A DNA stretch of 64,000 bases. It comes from Limnephilus marmoratus. Taxonomy: Eukaryota; Arthropoda; Insecta; Trichoptera; Limnephilidae. The first letter of the stretch is position 1. Each line of letters starts with the position of its first letter. Under the pieces are notes generated by a model. It had not been told where the DNA came from, ran no database searches, and worked only from the letters and a program-made list of their open reading frames with translations. The translations under genes were made by a program, and so were the position numbers. Where the stretch lies: positions 17,526,736-17,590,735 of the forward strand of contig OU862931.1 in NCBI GenBank assembly GCA_917880885.1. The letters run 5' to 3'. Below are positions 53,837-64,000 of this stretch, one piece after another.

Positions 53837-54122
53837 AACTGAAGTAAAACTTCTGCTCCATCTATATGATAGGAAGAGAGAAAGAAAATGTGTGCGCGCA
53901 CTGCTCTCTCTTGCCCTACAGTGTGATACAGACAATAGGCCTGCACTGTGTAACGTAACTGGCTATGAGAGAAAGAGAGAAAGAAAATGTGTGCTCGCAC
54001 CTCTCACTCTTGCCCCTACAGTAATGTACGAAGCGTTCGCCTCGCTTTTCGTAACGCTCTCGTCACGCATTCGCCAGCTTACTCCCCAAGTCAAGCGTGC
54101 GTAAAAAAGTTTTACTTCAACT
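53837..54122. mobile_element. MITE with GAAGTAAAACTT inverted ends
   Basis: AACTGAAGTAAAACTT at 53,837-53,852 and AAGTTTTACTTCAACT at 54,107-54,122 are inverted ends. Inside, GAGAGAAAGAAAATGTGTGC plus a GCGCAC/TCGCAC-type block and CTCTTGCC(C)CTACAGT occur twice (from 53,875 and 53,970). The distal third is richer in GC (CGCCTCGCTTTTCGTAACGC). No transposase. Confidence 0.7.
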
Positions 54123-54825
54123 AGGTTAAGTCAATACGAAATACGCATGTAACATACTATTACTGCGTAGGATGATAATATAAATAATTAATAAAGTTAT
54201 TACGCAGTTTTCACCTTGGTGTAAAGCAATTACACAAAAATATTAGGCTAAACTAAACTCCTAAACCTCAATTAACCAAACACATCATATTTGAAAGTTA
54301 CGTGACATAGCGTGGGTTTTACTTTATTTTTATGTTAGACGATGCTAGAAAGATAACTGGTGCAGAACCGAGCACCCACATCACGAATAACGCGTACCGT
54401 AATATGGGGCGACCTTTAAATCGGGGGTGTCTTTGATCATCGCGGATAAAGTACATCCACTCAGAAAATAATCGATTTTTAAATATATTTTTAGGGGCAA
54501 TGTGGATACAACGACGCTTCGAAAATAGGTGAAAAATTTGTTGGTTTCTCAACGGCTGAATTGTGGAACTGTTTTGTAGATATTTTCAAACAGAGAACAT
54601 TATTTATAACAATGGAGGAACTAGCGTCATTGATCCCCTCGGCACATAAAAATACTTGTACATTCGAAATCGCTTTTTTAACAAGCTTGATCATATCAAT
54701 TATCATAACACATGTACAACTTTATTATAGATACTTACATTAGTAGTTTAAACATGTGCAATGCGACATAAAATTTTTCGACATAAGTGATTTTATAAAA
54801 AAAATCACCCCATTTTTCGGAATTT
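54123..54825. other. AT-rich intergenic DNA
   Basis: A short frame at 54,613 encodes EELASLIPSA, identical to part of the LINE relic at 13.0-13.4 kb. A tiny LINE fragment may be present; too short to call. Confidence 0.35.
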
Positions 54826-54827
54826 AG

Positions 54828-54903
54828 TTTTAACCTCTCCCTCTTTCTCATAACCGATTCACGTAAAAGAAAGAGAGGTTGCAATATAGTCTCTCAGTGG
54901 CAG
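54828..54903. repeat. Micro-foldback repeat copy
   Basis: TTTTAACCTCTCCCTCTTTC and AAAGAAAGAGAGGTTGCAAT are the complementary arms. The distal CTCTCAGTGGCA is a decayed TCAGCGGTA end. Confidence 0.55.
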
Positions 54904-54909
54904 GATCGT

Positions 54910-55965
54910 AACGTATGTATGTGTAACGTAGGTGCACGGCGTAACAGAATATTTTTAATAATTATTATAATTATTAACATTATTAGAGCCATAAAAAAAC
55001 CGGTTGGCTTTATTATGGGTCGGATAATGAAACCACCTTGTTTAATTATTATTATTATTGTTGGTTTATAGAATAAAATGCCGATAACCAAGAACAATAA
55101 AAGTCTGTAATTGTGCTAATCGATTTGGTTTGCCAGCTTTAATTCAAGTAGCTGTTATACTTATATATATATGTAAAGAAAACCACTTATGAGTGCTTTC
55201 CTTAAGCTTATATTTGCTGCGTCACTGAGTAAGTACTGAGCTAGTTAGTGGCCCGCTAGATGTCAGAACAAATTAATCGAGTTAGGAAAATATAACTGTC
55301 AGAATTATTGGATTAATTTCAATTCCTGAAAATATTACCTTATTTTATTTATTATTTATTAAAGAAACCTGAAATAAAGGCTTTAAATGTTGTTTCTTTC
55401 GTTTTTATAGGTAAGTGAATCTTTTGTTAACCGATAATATAATTTTTAAGAGTTGTAAATACGTATTGTTAATAAATCTTTTGTTTTTATAGAGAAACGC
55501 AATTACGCCTTTGTTTTATTCAAGAATATAAAAAATCATTATATATATATATATATAAAAAATTCACCTATAGAAATATATTTCCGCAAAAATATATTGC
55601 AAAACGCATGAGCTTATACGACGCGACGTTAACTATAGAATTGAGTGACGAAGTAACAGAAAAGCTCTCAAAGATCTGGCGTTAGGAAATTTGGGTAAAT
55701 AATCCACTAACCGCCGCAGTTTTATTAGGCACATAATAACACTACGTTTCAACTTAATTACTACAAGAAACAACTAATTACGTTTGAAAAGATGGTAAAA
55801 TATACATCAAAATTTCGTATTTTACATAATATTCAAAGCTCAAAATTTCTCGTATAAAACGATCCCTTTCCCACCATTTTGGACCACTGTATGGATTTAC
55901 ATTTGCGAAACTTTATTTCAATCTAAGTACGCATGAATTACTTAATTAACCCAAAATAAGAACCT
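54910..55965. other. AT-rich intergenic DNA
   Basis: (ATT)n near 55,040 and (TA)n at 55,542-55,558. No gene was found. Confidence 0.45.
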
Positions 55966-55969
55966 AATA

Positions 55970-56220
55970 CTAATAACCTATTTTGGGAAGTTGTTTTTTA
56001 TGGTAATTTAAAAAAAAAGACAAACATTCCCGGATTACTAATAACCCGACAATATTTGAAAATCTCCTACTACCACAACAGTAAGCCGAAAATGTTGTTT
56101 GAGTCGTGATGGAGGACTTAGCCAACGGAGGAATCGAACACGGAACGAACGAACGCCTTGGTGGGACCCAAACGCGATGCCCACTCAACCACTGACCGGT
56201 CAAAATTGTTGATACGAAGT
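55970..56220 (-). repeat. SINE-2 (tRNA-derived), minus-oriented
   Basis: On the minus strand it reads GACCGGTCAGTGGTTGAGTG, then GGCATCG (A box), GTGTTCGATTCCTC (B box), AGGAGATTTTCAAATATTGT and GTAATCCGGGAATGTTTGTC, with an A/T-rich tail. It matches the copy at 17,889 in order and sequence. Confidence 0.8.
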
Positions 56221-56255
56221 GTAATTTCCATAAACTGTGCCTAAAAGTGCAGCGG

Positions 56256-56615
56256 TTAAGGCTCTGCAACCGGGCCCGAAAAGAAGAAGATGGAGAGATA
56301 CGAAATTACGAATGTTAGAGGAGAGCGCTAACATTTACAGCTACAAAATCGATGCGAAAATTGCGAAAATGTTTAATAAAACACGACTCGTTTAAAATAG
56401 AGCAAAATTCTCGCGGGCATTATCTTAAACAGCATTTAAAGAAACACTGTGAATTTTTAGAATCGAGGGAGTTTTATATAATTTGCGTTTCGGCGCGGGC
56501 AAAGTCTAGGTATTATCTTCAAGAATAACATATATTTTTTTAAGAGTTTTAAAACTTATCGTGTTTAATGGAAATATGTAATAAATCGGTACAAATCCGG
56601 GATGCGGGCCCTTAA
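56256..56615 (+). mobile_element. TTAA-MITE copy F, internally deleted
   Basis: Bounded by TTAA at 56,256-56,259 and 56,612-56,615, with ends TTAAGGCTCTGCAACCGGGC and CCGGGATGCGGGCCCTTAA. About 65 bp present in copy D (CATACATATAACTTG to the GCGATTTTTT block) is missing after GTGAATTTTT. It is the same subfamily as copy B. Confidence 0.9.
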
Positions 56616-56864
56616 GGGAATTGCCGAAATTTGTACGGCTTTTGCATTGCATAGTAAATTCTTTGATTGCACTTTACCAATGAATAAGCTATTATCATAT
56701 TTAGGTGTTGATAAGAGTGGCGTCGTCAAAGAAAGTATTTTATTAAATAATAAAAGGAATTTTGATTTTTTTTACGAAGAATGCAAAAGAGATTTTCCGT
56801 TTTCAGACAGCGTATTTTATGAACGGTGTCCAGAATCTGGTTCCGCGACTTTTCATCTCGTGAA
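56616..56864. other. Open-frame segment without assigned function
   Basis: A 92-codon plus-strand frame beginning inside the MITE (56,602) runs to 56,880, with residues such as IAEICTAFALHSKFFDCTLP. I do not recognise a family. It is probably chance or an eroded transposon piece. Confidence 0.25.
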
Positions 56865-56867
56865 AAC

Positions 56868-57292
56868 ATATCCCATATAAAATATCCTCCGACAAAATAT
56901 CCTACGGACAAAACATTTCCCAAAAAAAAAAAATTACTAAAACCTAACCTAACCTAGCAAAAAAACTGGACAAAAATAATACATACATCCTGAAAAGACA
57001 ATACATACGTGAGCAGTTTTTCTTCAATTCCAACCCCCCCCCCCCCCCCCCCCCCCTTGGTGAGATAAATTTTTTCCACTTCGTATATTCTTTTCAAGTA
57101 ACGTGAGATTTTGCTGGACGCCCCCTCCCCCTTTTTGAGTTCACGTAAGTAATGTATGCCCCCTTATCTGTATTATTTTTGTCCCATTTTACTATTTTTG
57201 AACAATAATTTATTGTCGTAATTATAATGTATTTTTATTTTATCCCATATTTTTGTCAGTTTTAGTAGATATTTTGTTGGGGGATGTTTTGT
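56868..57292. mobile_element. Foldback-like element with ATATCC/GGACAAAA repeats
   Basis: The left edge repeats AAAATATCCTCCGACAAAAT, then ATCCTACGGACAAAACATTT. The right edge GGGGGATGTTTTGTCCTCG, preceded by AGATATTTTGTTG, is its loose complement. Both contain short direct units like the Foldback element at 37.7 kb, though different in sequence. CCTAACCTAACCT (56,942) sits in the left arm. The class is tentative. Confidence 0.45.
56992..57172. mobile_element. GGGGGCATAC MITE, second copy
   Basis: ATACATACGTGAGCAGTTTT, TCTTCAATTCCAAC, a 23-base C run (57,034-57,056), CAAGTAACGTGAGATTTTGC, then CACGTAAGTAATGTATGCCC and CCC. It matches the MITE nested at 42,283. The C run makes its length uncertain. 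Confidence 0.7.
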
Positions 57293-57299
57293 CCTCGAA

Positions 57300-59320
57300 A
57301 ACTACTTAGAGAATCTAGCGGAAATCAGAACCCAAAAATTAACATATTTCCAGTTTTTGGGCAACCAAATTGGAGCCGCGTATACGATTATTCTTCTTTT
57401 AAAAGAATTTAAACAGTTGATATTATAGTATCGTAGCGCCGATGTATTCCAAATTTGACTTACTTTAGTAAAAAAAATCACCACAAAGTCAACTGCAAAT
57501 GTAGTGTAGATTCACCAGAGTGTAGGTGTAGATTCAACACCATGTACCGATATTATAATGTAATAAAATAAGAATTAAAGCACTTTTTATGTGAAACGTT
57601 TTTAAAACTAATCACAAATAAAGCTAAACTTTCCACAATATTTTGGTAAAAACCAAAAACTATAACGACATTAGCACTAAATCTGAAAGTTATACGCGTC
57701 ATTCCAACTACTACCGTATCTTTAACATAAAGTCGTGTTAAAAGAACATCGATTCAAGTCGTTAAGGGTCCGCGTTATTTCCTCGAGGGTCGTACTTGTA
57801 ATTAAAAAGCAATTTTCCACCTGGAGCCTGGAAAGCTGAAATACCCGGAATTAGCAGGTAATTTGTACGAGATATCTGTAATTGTATTTCTATTTCGAGA
57901 CTTTTGCTGTTTCAGTGTTGGTAGGTCTTACGTTGTTAATTGTTTATTGAAGAACGAATACTTACTATTCTTATTCCGAAAATAAAGGTTGTTAGTCAAT
58001 ACTAATTCTTATGGATTAGCATTATTTCTTTTAAACATCATCAATTCCCTCGTTGACAGCTCACAATTACTGTAACCGATTTTATTTCATGTTCTTTATA
58101 CATATAGTCACGCGAACTAAAACTAGTGTTATGGTTATCAAAATTGAAAAGATGGTGGAGTCAGGTAGATTTGACAGGGACATCAGATGCCGAAGATTGG
58201 ACATGCAGAGATAGAGAAAGATGTATCAGAAGAATTGACGTGAAAGTGAATGGAGGAAATCGAGGAAGCTTGAGGAAGACACAGCACGATCAAGCGAATC
58301 AATTACTTCTGTCGAGTCATGTTGTGTAGAGTTCGTATACCTAACAGAAAAGAATTTATTGGACGGTGTGTGAATGTTAATGAAGTAAAGAGAGTGTGTC
58401 ATGACAGAGTTGGATGGTGGTCCACCACCTCTTTTCAACTCTGCCGAGAAACGGTGTGATGGTTAGGTAGCTGGCTGCAATTTGTGATAAACATCGATGT
58501 ATACACATTTTTCTTTCTTTCATAATATTTAGGTTATTATTTAATCGTCGTTTACCAAATGCCACCAATCTCACTGATTGAAGTTAGTATTAGAGAAAAT
58601 AAAATAACAGGCAAATAAATATAATGCAATAAATACCCGAAAGCACAATAGTAAGTTAAAGCCTACCTCACAGAGCACAGAACCAACTCTCTTAAGAGTT
58701 TCAGTGAAGCGGTATTAAACATAAAGTTTTCAAGCCCATGCCAACCGGCAAACTTTCTTAGAACCGGTCTGGAAGCCAACACATACACACAATATATAAT
58801 ATTATTGTGCGCACACACACATCATGTTATAATATAAAACTAAGAGTGGTCTGGTACCACTTTCCTTCTCGACGGACTACACCAAGAAAGATACAAAGGA
58901 AGTAACAAACAAAATAAAGAAACCTTAAACAAAGGTATAAACCGATGGTTCAACCATTGAATTGCGTGGATTGGATATAATATAAGATTTTGCAGAGGTG
59001 CCTAAGTGCTTCAATGAATCCAATCAAGTTTTTAAAGGTGATCGGCTACTACCTCCGCGAACCAGCGAGGTGAGGATAAATTCTTGACGTTGTTATTATG
59101 GATCGGCTCCCCTGGCAGATGTGGGTACATTATTTGATCTGCCAATTGTATGTAAAACAAGAAAGCAAAACCGGCGTGTGTATTTTGCATTGGCGAGCCG
59201 ATACACTTTCGCCGGGTACAAAATCGCGTATTTATTAATATTTGTCACGGAAAACAGTCTTAACGAAGACAAATCAAACAAAAATCACTTTAATTAATCG
59301 GACAGAAATACAACTTATTT
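57300..59320. other. Intergenic DNA
   Basis: No recognisable gene in about 2 kb. Around 58,130-58,330 plus-strand frames contain RWWSQVD and basic stretches faintly like a LINE C-terminus, but the match is too weak to call. Confidence 0.4.
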
Positions 59321-59321
59321 A

Positions 59322-59480
59322 TTTATTGATACACTATTTAACATTTCATAGTACAATCCAGTAATGTTGGCCTTACTGGGTGGCTTACCCGTGCTGAGGC
59401 CCCCATTTTATTATGTAAGAATTTATACATAATACAATGTATTATTATTGTATGTCATACAATAAACTTAAAACAATCAT
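59322..59480 (-). repeat. Probable LINE 3'-end fragment
   Basis: TTATTTATTTATTG at the left edge gives a (AAAT)n-type tail on the minus strand. Next to it GGCCTTACTGGGTGGCTTAC, then CCGTGCTGAGGCC, folds as a hairpin (GGCCT/AGGCC with inner GGGT/ACCC). Confidence 0.4.
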
Positions 59481-60015
59481 AAAAAGCCGCTTTCCATCCA
59501 CTAAGATTAAGGTCTCCGTAATCTGTCTACGCTTTGTTTGGGCTGCCAAGTTAGTGCTTCAGTCATTTCCAATACTGCCGTCGTAAACAAAAGGGTGGCT
59601 GATCTTGATGGTCACATTCTGACGTACGAGACCATTCAGGCTGCCTTTTTGCTTATGACGTCAGAATACATTGTACCACTACCTACTTACTGTTTAAATA
59701 GTTCGATCACTCAGCTAATTATGTCATTTCCATACCGAGAAATGATTCTGTGGAGTTTCACAGCAAAGAGATTTAACTCTATAATTCAATACATAAAAAT
59801 AGTGCAATCTTATCCGGCTGGAATCTTCTCTATCCGTTTTATCCAGAAAATAAGGTCTATAAAGTTACAGGAAGAGATGTAGGCCTCTCTTATAATCAAT
59901 TGTATGTGAAAATATCATGAATGAACGGAGTGATCAAACTGCCTTTACATGTGAGGAGAGCAGATGAAAAAAATTCCAACAAAAACCATATTCCATGGAC
60001 TATGTCTGGTAGGGT
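59481..60015. other. Open-frame region without assigned function
   Basis: A 114-codon plus-strand frame (59,538-59,882) has no motif I recognise. No gene is called. Confidence 0.3.
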
Positions 60016-60038
60016 TCGATATAAAAAAGTAATAGACC

Positions 60039-60838
60039 GATATTAAGTACCTGGGCATAATAATAGACCAGCGTTTAAAATGGTCCCCACACATAAATAT
60101 TCTGAACAACAGAATAAGGAAACTAACATATATATTTAGATGCTTAAGAGATATTTTAAACGAAAAATTACTTAGAACCACATACTTCGCTTTATGTCAA
60201 TCAATTATACAAAACGGCATTATAGGATGGGGCGGTACATATACGAATCAAACACAAACAATTTACATATCACAAAAACTAATAATAAAAACAATTTAAG
60301 GTCAGAAGTGCATTATACTTTTTATCGTGCAATATTACAAATTTATAAAGAGAATATTCAAAATAAAGTTGCACCCTTTAAAAATAACAGAAATCTTATA
60401 CTAACGTCAATACTTCCTATTCCAAAATGTAAAAAAAACAATAGGTCAGTTAAATCATTAATATCTCGGAATTAATTTTTTTAATTCACTACCTGAAAAA
60501 ATCAGAATCATGAACAGTAACACAAAAAAATTTAAAACTCAGTTTAAAAATTATACCGAAAATTTGAACTGAATAAAAAAAAAACAATATAATAACACTC
60601 CCCATACACACAAGCCCTGCTTATTTATGGGGGTAAATCAAATACATATATTATGTAATTAATTATGGTATAAAATTTATTGTAATTTATGTATCTTTTT
60701 GTGATTGAAAACAAAAAATAATAAAAATGGGAGAGAAACGTGAGAGAAGATAAAAAATAAATAAACTGAAGCTGTAAAACACTCAATGCGAATTATCGAG
60801 ATCTTTATAAAATAAACAATAATAATAATACGACATAG
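60039..60838 (+). pseudogene. Jockey/CR1-like LINE reverse-transcriptase C-terminus, decayed
   Basis: 60,039-60,299 reads DIKYLGIIIDQRLKWSPHIN, NRIRKLTYIFRCLRDILNEK and IIQNGIIGWGGTYTN, the usual region after the polymerase core. Frameshifts follow. Continuing pieces include KNNRSVKSLIS and, in another frame, FNSLPEKIRIMNSNTKKFKT, the usual C-terminal end. The 3'UTR runs to an (AAT)n-type tail near 60,815-60,835. There is no catalytic motif; it is older than the RTE relic at 46.7 kb. Confidence 0.82.
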
Positions 60839-60844
60839 CACTTT

Positions 60845-61560
60845 TCTGACCTGATTAAATTATCGATACAATAAACCGAAAACAAAAACACTGACACTAA
60901 TCGAAGATAATCCACGGACGCTCTCAAAACCCGAAGCATATTTTCTACACGTGTTTTTCTACACCAGAAGCATATTATAAAACCAATGTTGAATTATATT
61001 AAAGTGATTCGACCGAGGATTTTATTTCTCGATCTCGTTGCTTTCTCCGGGTCAGCTGGAGTCTGTAGTCTGCGATCGGCCGCAAAAAGAAAAAGTCAAC
61101 CAAACTGTCGTGACCGCCAAAGCATAATGACTCGGAATTCATGACCACTTTTTCCTTTCGGGACAACGGCTATGACCCCGCTGCGGCCGTATTGGGCAAG
61201 GAGACACTGGAGCTTTTTGAGACCAAAAATAAATAATTTATTGGTACGTACTCCATTATGTGAGAGTGAATCCAACGAAGTTAATATTCTTGATGAGACT
61301 TTTACCACTACGAGATAGTGCGTGGCAATTCAATATCGGCGAGCTCACGATTGCATTGTGCACGTCCGATTAAACATAACCTAAACCACGTACAGAGTAT
61401 AAATATGAGGGTTTCTAGAGTATGGCAAGACAAAAAAGGAGGAACGGCTCTTGGGTCAGGTTAGGTTTTTTGTGCAATAATTTAATTAAAAAAAAAACAG
61501 CTCATTTTTGCGTGGCTTTAACAGACATGAGTAATTAAATTACCTACGATTTATTATTTA
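60845..61560. other. Intergenic DNA
   Basis: No gene was seen; 61,020-61,210 is less AT-rich without a recognisable product. Confidence 0.4.
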
Positions 61561-61562
61561 AC

Positions 61563-62030
61563 TAGCGAGTACCCGGCAAGCGTTGTAATGCCATTCAAAG
61601 AAAGTGTTTGAAGTGCTTTTGGATATCTCCTGCTATCCCCTACCGCTACTATGTCTCCTTTGCAATCCTTTCCTCTTTCCCGCGTTGCTTTTTCACCTTC
61701 CCCCTCCTGCAGACCCCCTCCTTCGTTCCCCTCCGAAACTATACGAAATACACTCACTTTTCAAACGAGTCGCGTACACTATTGTAATTTTTTTGATACA
61801 AATTTCATAACGCCAGAGCTCACCATTGTATACAGAAACCTTCTCGGACGTGCGCACAACAACTCAACAAAGTTACATCGAAATCGGAAGAATGTTATAG
61901 GAAATAATTTCATAATGCCAGAGCTCACCATTATATACATGCACAAAAAATCACCAAGTTTAATCGGATGAATGGTTTAAGAATGCATAAGGGACAAACA
62001 AAGAAACATTTATTTTTATATATTAAAATT
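61563..62030 (+). repeat. CTAGCGAG-ended GC-rich repeat, plus-oriented, with internal duplication
   Basis: It starts ACTAGCGAGTACCCGGCAAG. A C-rich block (61,625-61,740) and ATTTCATAACGCCAGAGCTC follow. ATTTCATAA-GCCAGAGCTCACCATT occurs at 61,803 and 61,909, a duplication of about 106 bp. Confidence 0.7.
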
Positions 62031-62596
62031 ATTTGAAACGCTTTATTTTGCTGTCACACTGGGAACGAACGAATGTAAATGTAAATAACACATCGTTAGA
62101 TTTAACACGCTTTTTGGTCATCCAGTTAATGCAATAGCGATCGACAAATTACGTAAATTAGACATTTAAATAGGTGTTTTTTTAATCCTGGAAAATAAAT
62201 TTATGTACAAGGATGTATTTTGCAATCCATAAGCACATTATAACACTTTTTTAGCAAGTGGTCACTATCATACAGGTGATTTGAAGGTGATCAGCATAAA
62301 TTATTGTTTGAAATTCGTGAAAGCGGTTTTCATAAACCGTTTTTTTAAAGTAAATAACAAAGAAAGTAGCAAATATATATATACGCATTTTAACCACCAT
62401 CAAAAATCTGAATACATTATACACATATATATTTTTTTTGTTAACCACTTTCAAAAAGAGTTACAAATTATTGGTAAGGATGTTTATTCGGGGATATTTT
62501 GTCGCGGGACGAAAACGCGCATCAAACAGTATTAATACGCTTGCATCTGCGTGGTTGAATTCCAGAATCCGACTTCCATTGCATTTCCGACGCCCA
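62031..62596. other. AT-rich intergenic DNA
   Basis: No gene was seen. Confidence 0.4.
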
Positions 62597-63290
62597 CCTT
62601 ATGCGCCGCGCCACAAATAACATCTTTGTTTGTGAAATTTCAAGCAAAGTTAATACCGTTGTAATTCGGTTTTTAATTCAAGAATCTGCCAAAAGATGTC
62701 GCTTCTTCCGTCAGCAGCTCGCATATGGACGTTTATTCCCTAGGTAAAAGTACTAGGATTTATAGGCGGCTATATGCTATTTGCAAAATAAAAATAATAA
62801 TAATAATATTTGGCTAATTTATATAGCGCCGTTTTTGTGAAAAATCACCTCAAGGGCGCTGTACAAATAAGTATTTAAAGGAATTAATATTACTGGCTTA
62901 CAACTAAGATTTACAATTATAACTAGTGATTTACAGTAGATTTACAATTATAACCTTATGCGCCGCGCCACAAATAACATCTTTGTTTGTGAAATTTCAA
63001 GCAAAGTTAATACCGTTGTAATTCGGTTTTTAATTCAAGAATCTGCCAAAAGATGTCGCTTCTTCCGTCAGCAGCTCGCATATGGACGTTTATTCCCTAG
63101 GTAAAAGTACTAGGATTTATAGGCGGCTATATGCTATTTGCAAAATAAAAATAATAATAATAATATTTGGCTAATTTATATAGCGCCGTTTTTGTGAAAA
63201 ATCACCTCAAGGGCGCTGTACAAATAAGTATTTAAAGGAATTAATATTACTGGCTTACAACTAAGATTTACAATTATAACTAGTGACTTA
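62597..63290. repeat. 357-bp tandem duplication containing a LINE-type 3' end
   Basis: CCTTATGCGCCGCGCCACAA at 62,597 recurs at 62,954, and the following 330 bp are almost identical. Each unit holds, on the minus strand, CAGCGCCCTTGAGGTGATTT, then CACAAAAACGGCGCTATATAAA and an (ATT)n tail. That is an AGCGCC/GGCGCT hairpin plus short-repeat tail typical of L2/CR1-type LINE ends. Near-identity indicates a very recent duplication or an assembly artefact. Confidence 0.9.
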
Positions 63291-64000
63291 CATCTAAGAC
63301 CGAGACTGGAGACTTATTTTACTGGCTTACAATTAAGATTTACAATTATAACTAGTGACTTACTTCTAAGACTTATATAGCTAGTGACTTATGACTAAGA
63401 CATATAAATGTTAACCTAAAGCAAGTGACTTAATAACATACATATTTACAATTACATAGATTAAGATTAGCGCCAGAAGAAGTAAGAAGAAAGAAGAAAG
63501 AATAAATATTACATATGGCGTCATTGCGTGTCTCGGTTACTTTGTCACGGTTACTTTGTCTCGGTGACTAGCTGTCACTGGATCACAATAGAACTGGCTA
63601 TTTGTGGAACCAGTTCCTATCGGATTTATAAAATGGTCCCCAACACTCGAACTGGGCGAAGCCGAATTAAAGGCGCCCGCAGGGCCTAGCAGCAAAAATC
63701 TGGGGAGCGGGCATTTAACTGCTAGTTACCTTTTGTTATACCACGAAATTCGAATAGATCATGTCATGTACCTATAACCGCAATAAAACTTTGGATATAT
63801 TTAATGTGTTTAAGATGAAGTCATAGTAAATAATGCAAAATCATATGTTTTTGTTTTGAAAATTTGATCGCTTAGAAGTATTGTAGATGCTTCAATTAAA
63901 TACTGCGTGTAGAACATACCTTGGCCCTTAAAAATATCGGTCATTTTTTTTATAAGTTTTTTAATAAGCCTATAAAAAAATAAAGTATAAGGTCTAAAAA
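63291..64000. other. Intergenic DNA with short local repeats
   Basis: GACTTAC/TCTAAGAC-type blocks recur at 63,280-63,420. TCGGTTACTTTGTCACGGTT, then ACTTTGTCTCGG, is a short tandem pair at 63,533. 63,640-63,710 is GC-richer (GGCGCCCGCAGGGCC). No gene was identified. Confidence 0.45.

Noticed and set aside
58126..58329. 67-codon frame with basic stretches, faintly like a LINE C-terminus
   Set aside because: Too short and degenerate to align by eye; no tail or neighbouring reverse-transcriptase motif.
59538..59882. 114-codon plus-strand frame
   Set aside because: No recognised motif and no supporting neighbour; it lies between two LINE fragments and may be chance.
63530..63720. Possible LTR-retrotransposon edge (short GC-rich block GGTCCCCAACACTCGAACTG)
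   Set aside because: No LTR pair, primer-binding site or gag/pol frame could be found in the window.
1..64000. Host protein-coding gene with introns
   Set aside because: I looked for exon-like frames with splice sites outside repeats; only the weak cysteine-rich relic at 41.4-41.8 kb showed any, and it has upstream stops. RNA evidence would be decisive.

Overview
This window reads as non-coding, transposon-dense insect genomic DNA. It is AT-rich and has no convincing host gene. An array of the insect telomere motif (TTAGG, read as CCTAA) sits inside one mobile element. The mix of Jockey/CR1-like and RTE-like LINEs, tRNA-derived SINEs, hAT elements, TTAA-target MITEs and Foldback-like elements fits an arthropod. 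I lean towards a hemipteran, but that is a weak guess. Most open frames in the window are chance frames inside repeats.

The only intact coding unit is a two-ORF non-LTR retrotransposon on the minus strand (about 25.85-29.9 kb). ORF1 encodes a 244-residue coiled-coil/RRM-type RNA-binding protein. ORF2 encodes an AP-endonuclease plus reverse transcriptase of about 949 residues. ORF2 has no in-frame ATG before its endonuclease domain. Its frame is joined to ORF1 by an A AAA AAC heptamer in exactly the phase required for -1 frameshifting. The element ends in a small hairpin and a (TAAA)n tail. Other LINE material is relic: C-terminal reverse-transcriptase tails at 13.0-13.4, 46.7-47.4 and 60.0-60.6 kb, and several 3'-end fragments.

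Layout: 0-6 kb holds a CTAGCTG-ended GC-rich repeat in both orientations, a 190-bp tandem repeat and a CACACAGG repeat. 6-14 kb holds copies of SINE-1, two TTAA-MITEs sharing one TTAA, a short tandem array split by a palindromic element with a hammerhead-like core, and a 224-bp tandem duplication crossing a SINE/LINE junction. 15-24 kb holds further MITEs, a second SINE family, a TTAA-MITE with a natural empty site beside it, and a decayed hAT element with a perfect 8-bp duplication. 25-30 kb is the LINE. 30-45 kb holds hAT-like ends, a 737-bp element with 8-bp duplications, a Foldback-like element containing TTAGG repeats, several perfect hairpins, a relic cysteine-rich coding repeat and a 23-bp minisatellite. 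45-50 kb holds a full-length SINE-1, an RTE relic, a SINE-1 split by a hAT MITE, and a 64-bp minisatellite apparently derived from SINE-1. 50-64 kb holds a 904-bp element with CAGGGTGGCCACA ends, a cluster of tiny foldback repeats with a 71-bp perfect hairpin, more MITEs, a relic LINE and a 357-bp tandem duplication.

The elements do not form a pathway. What the window records is layered insertion, with several natural filled/empty-site comparisons, plus structured elements (slippery site, ribozyme-like core, long hairpins). Positions are read by eye and repeat borders are approximate unless a target-site duplication is cited.
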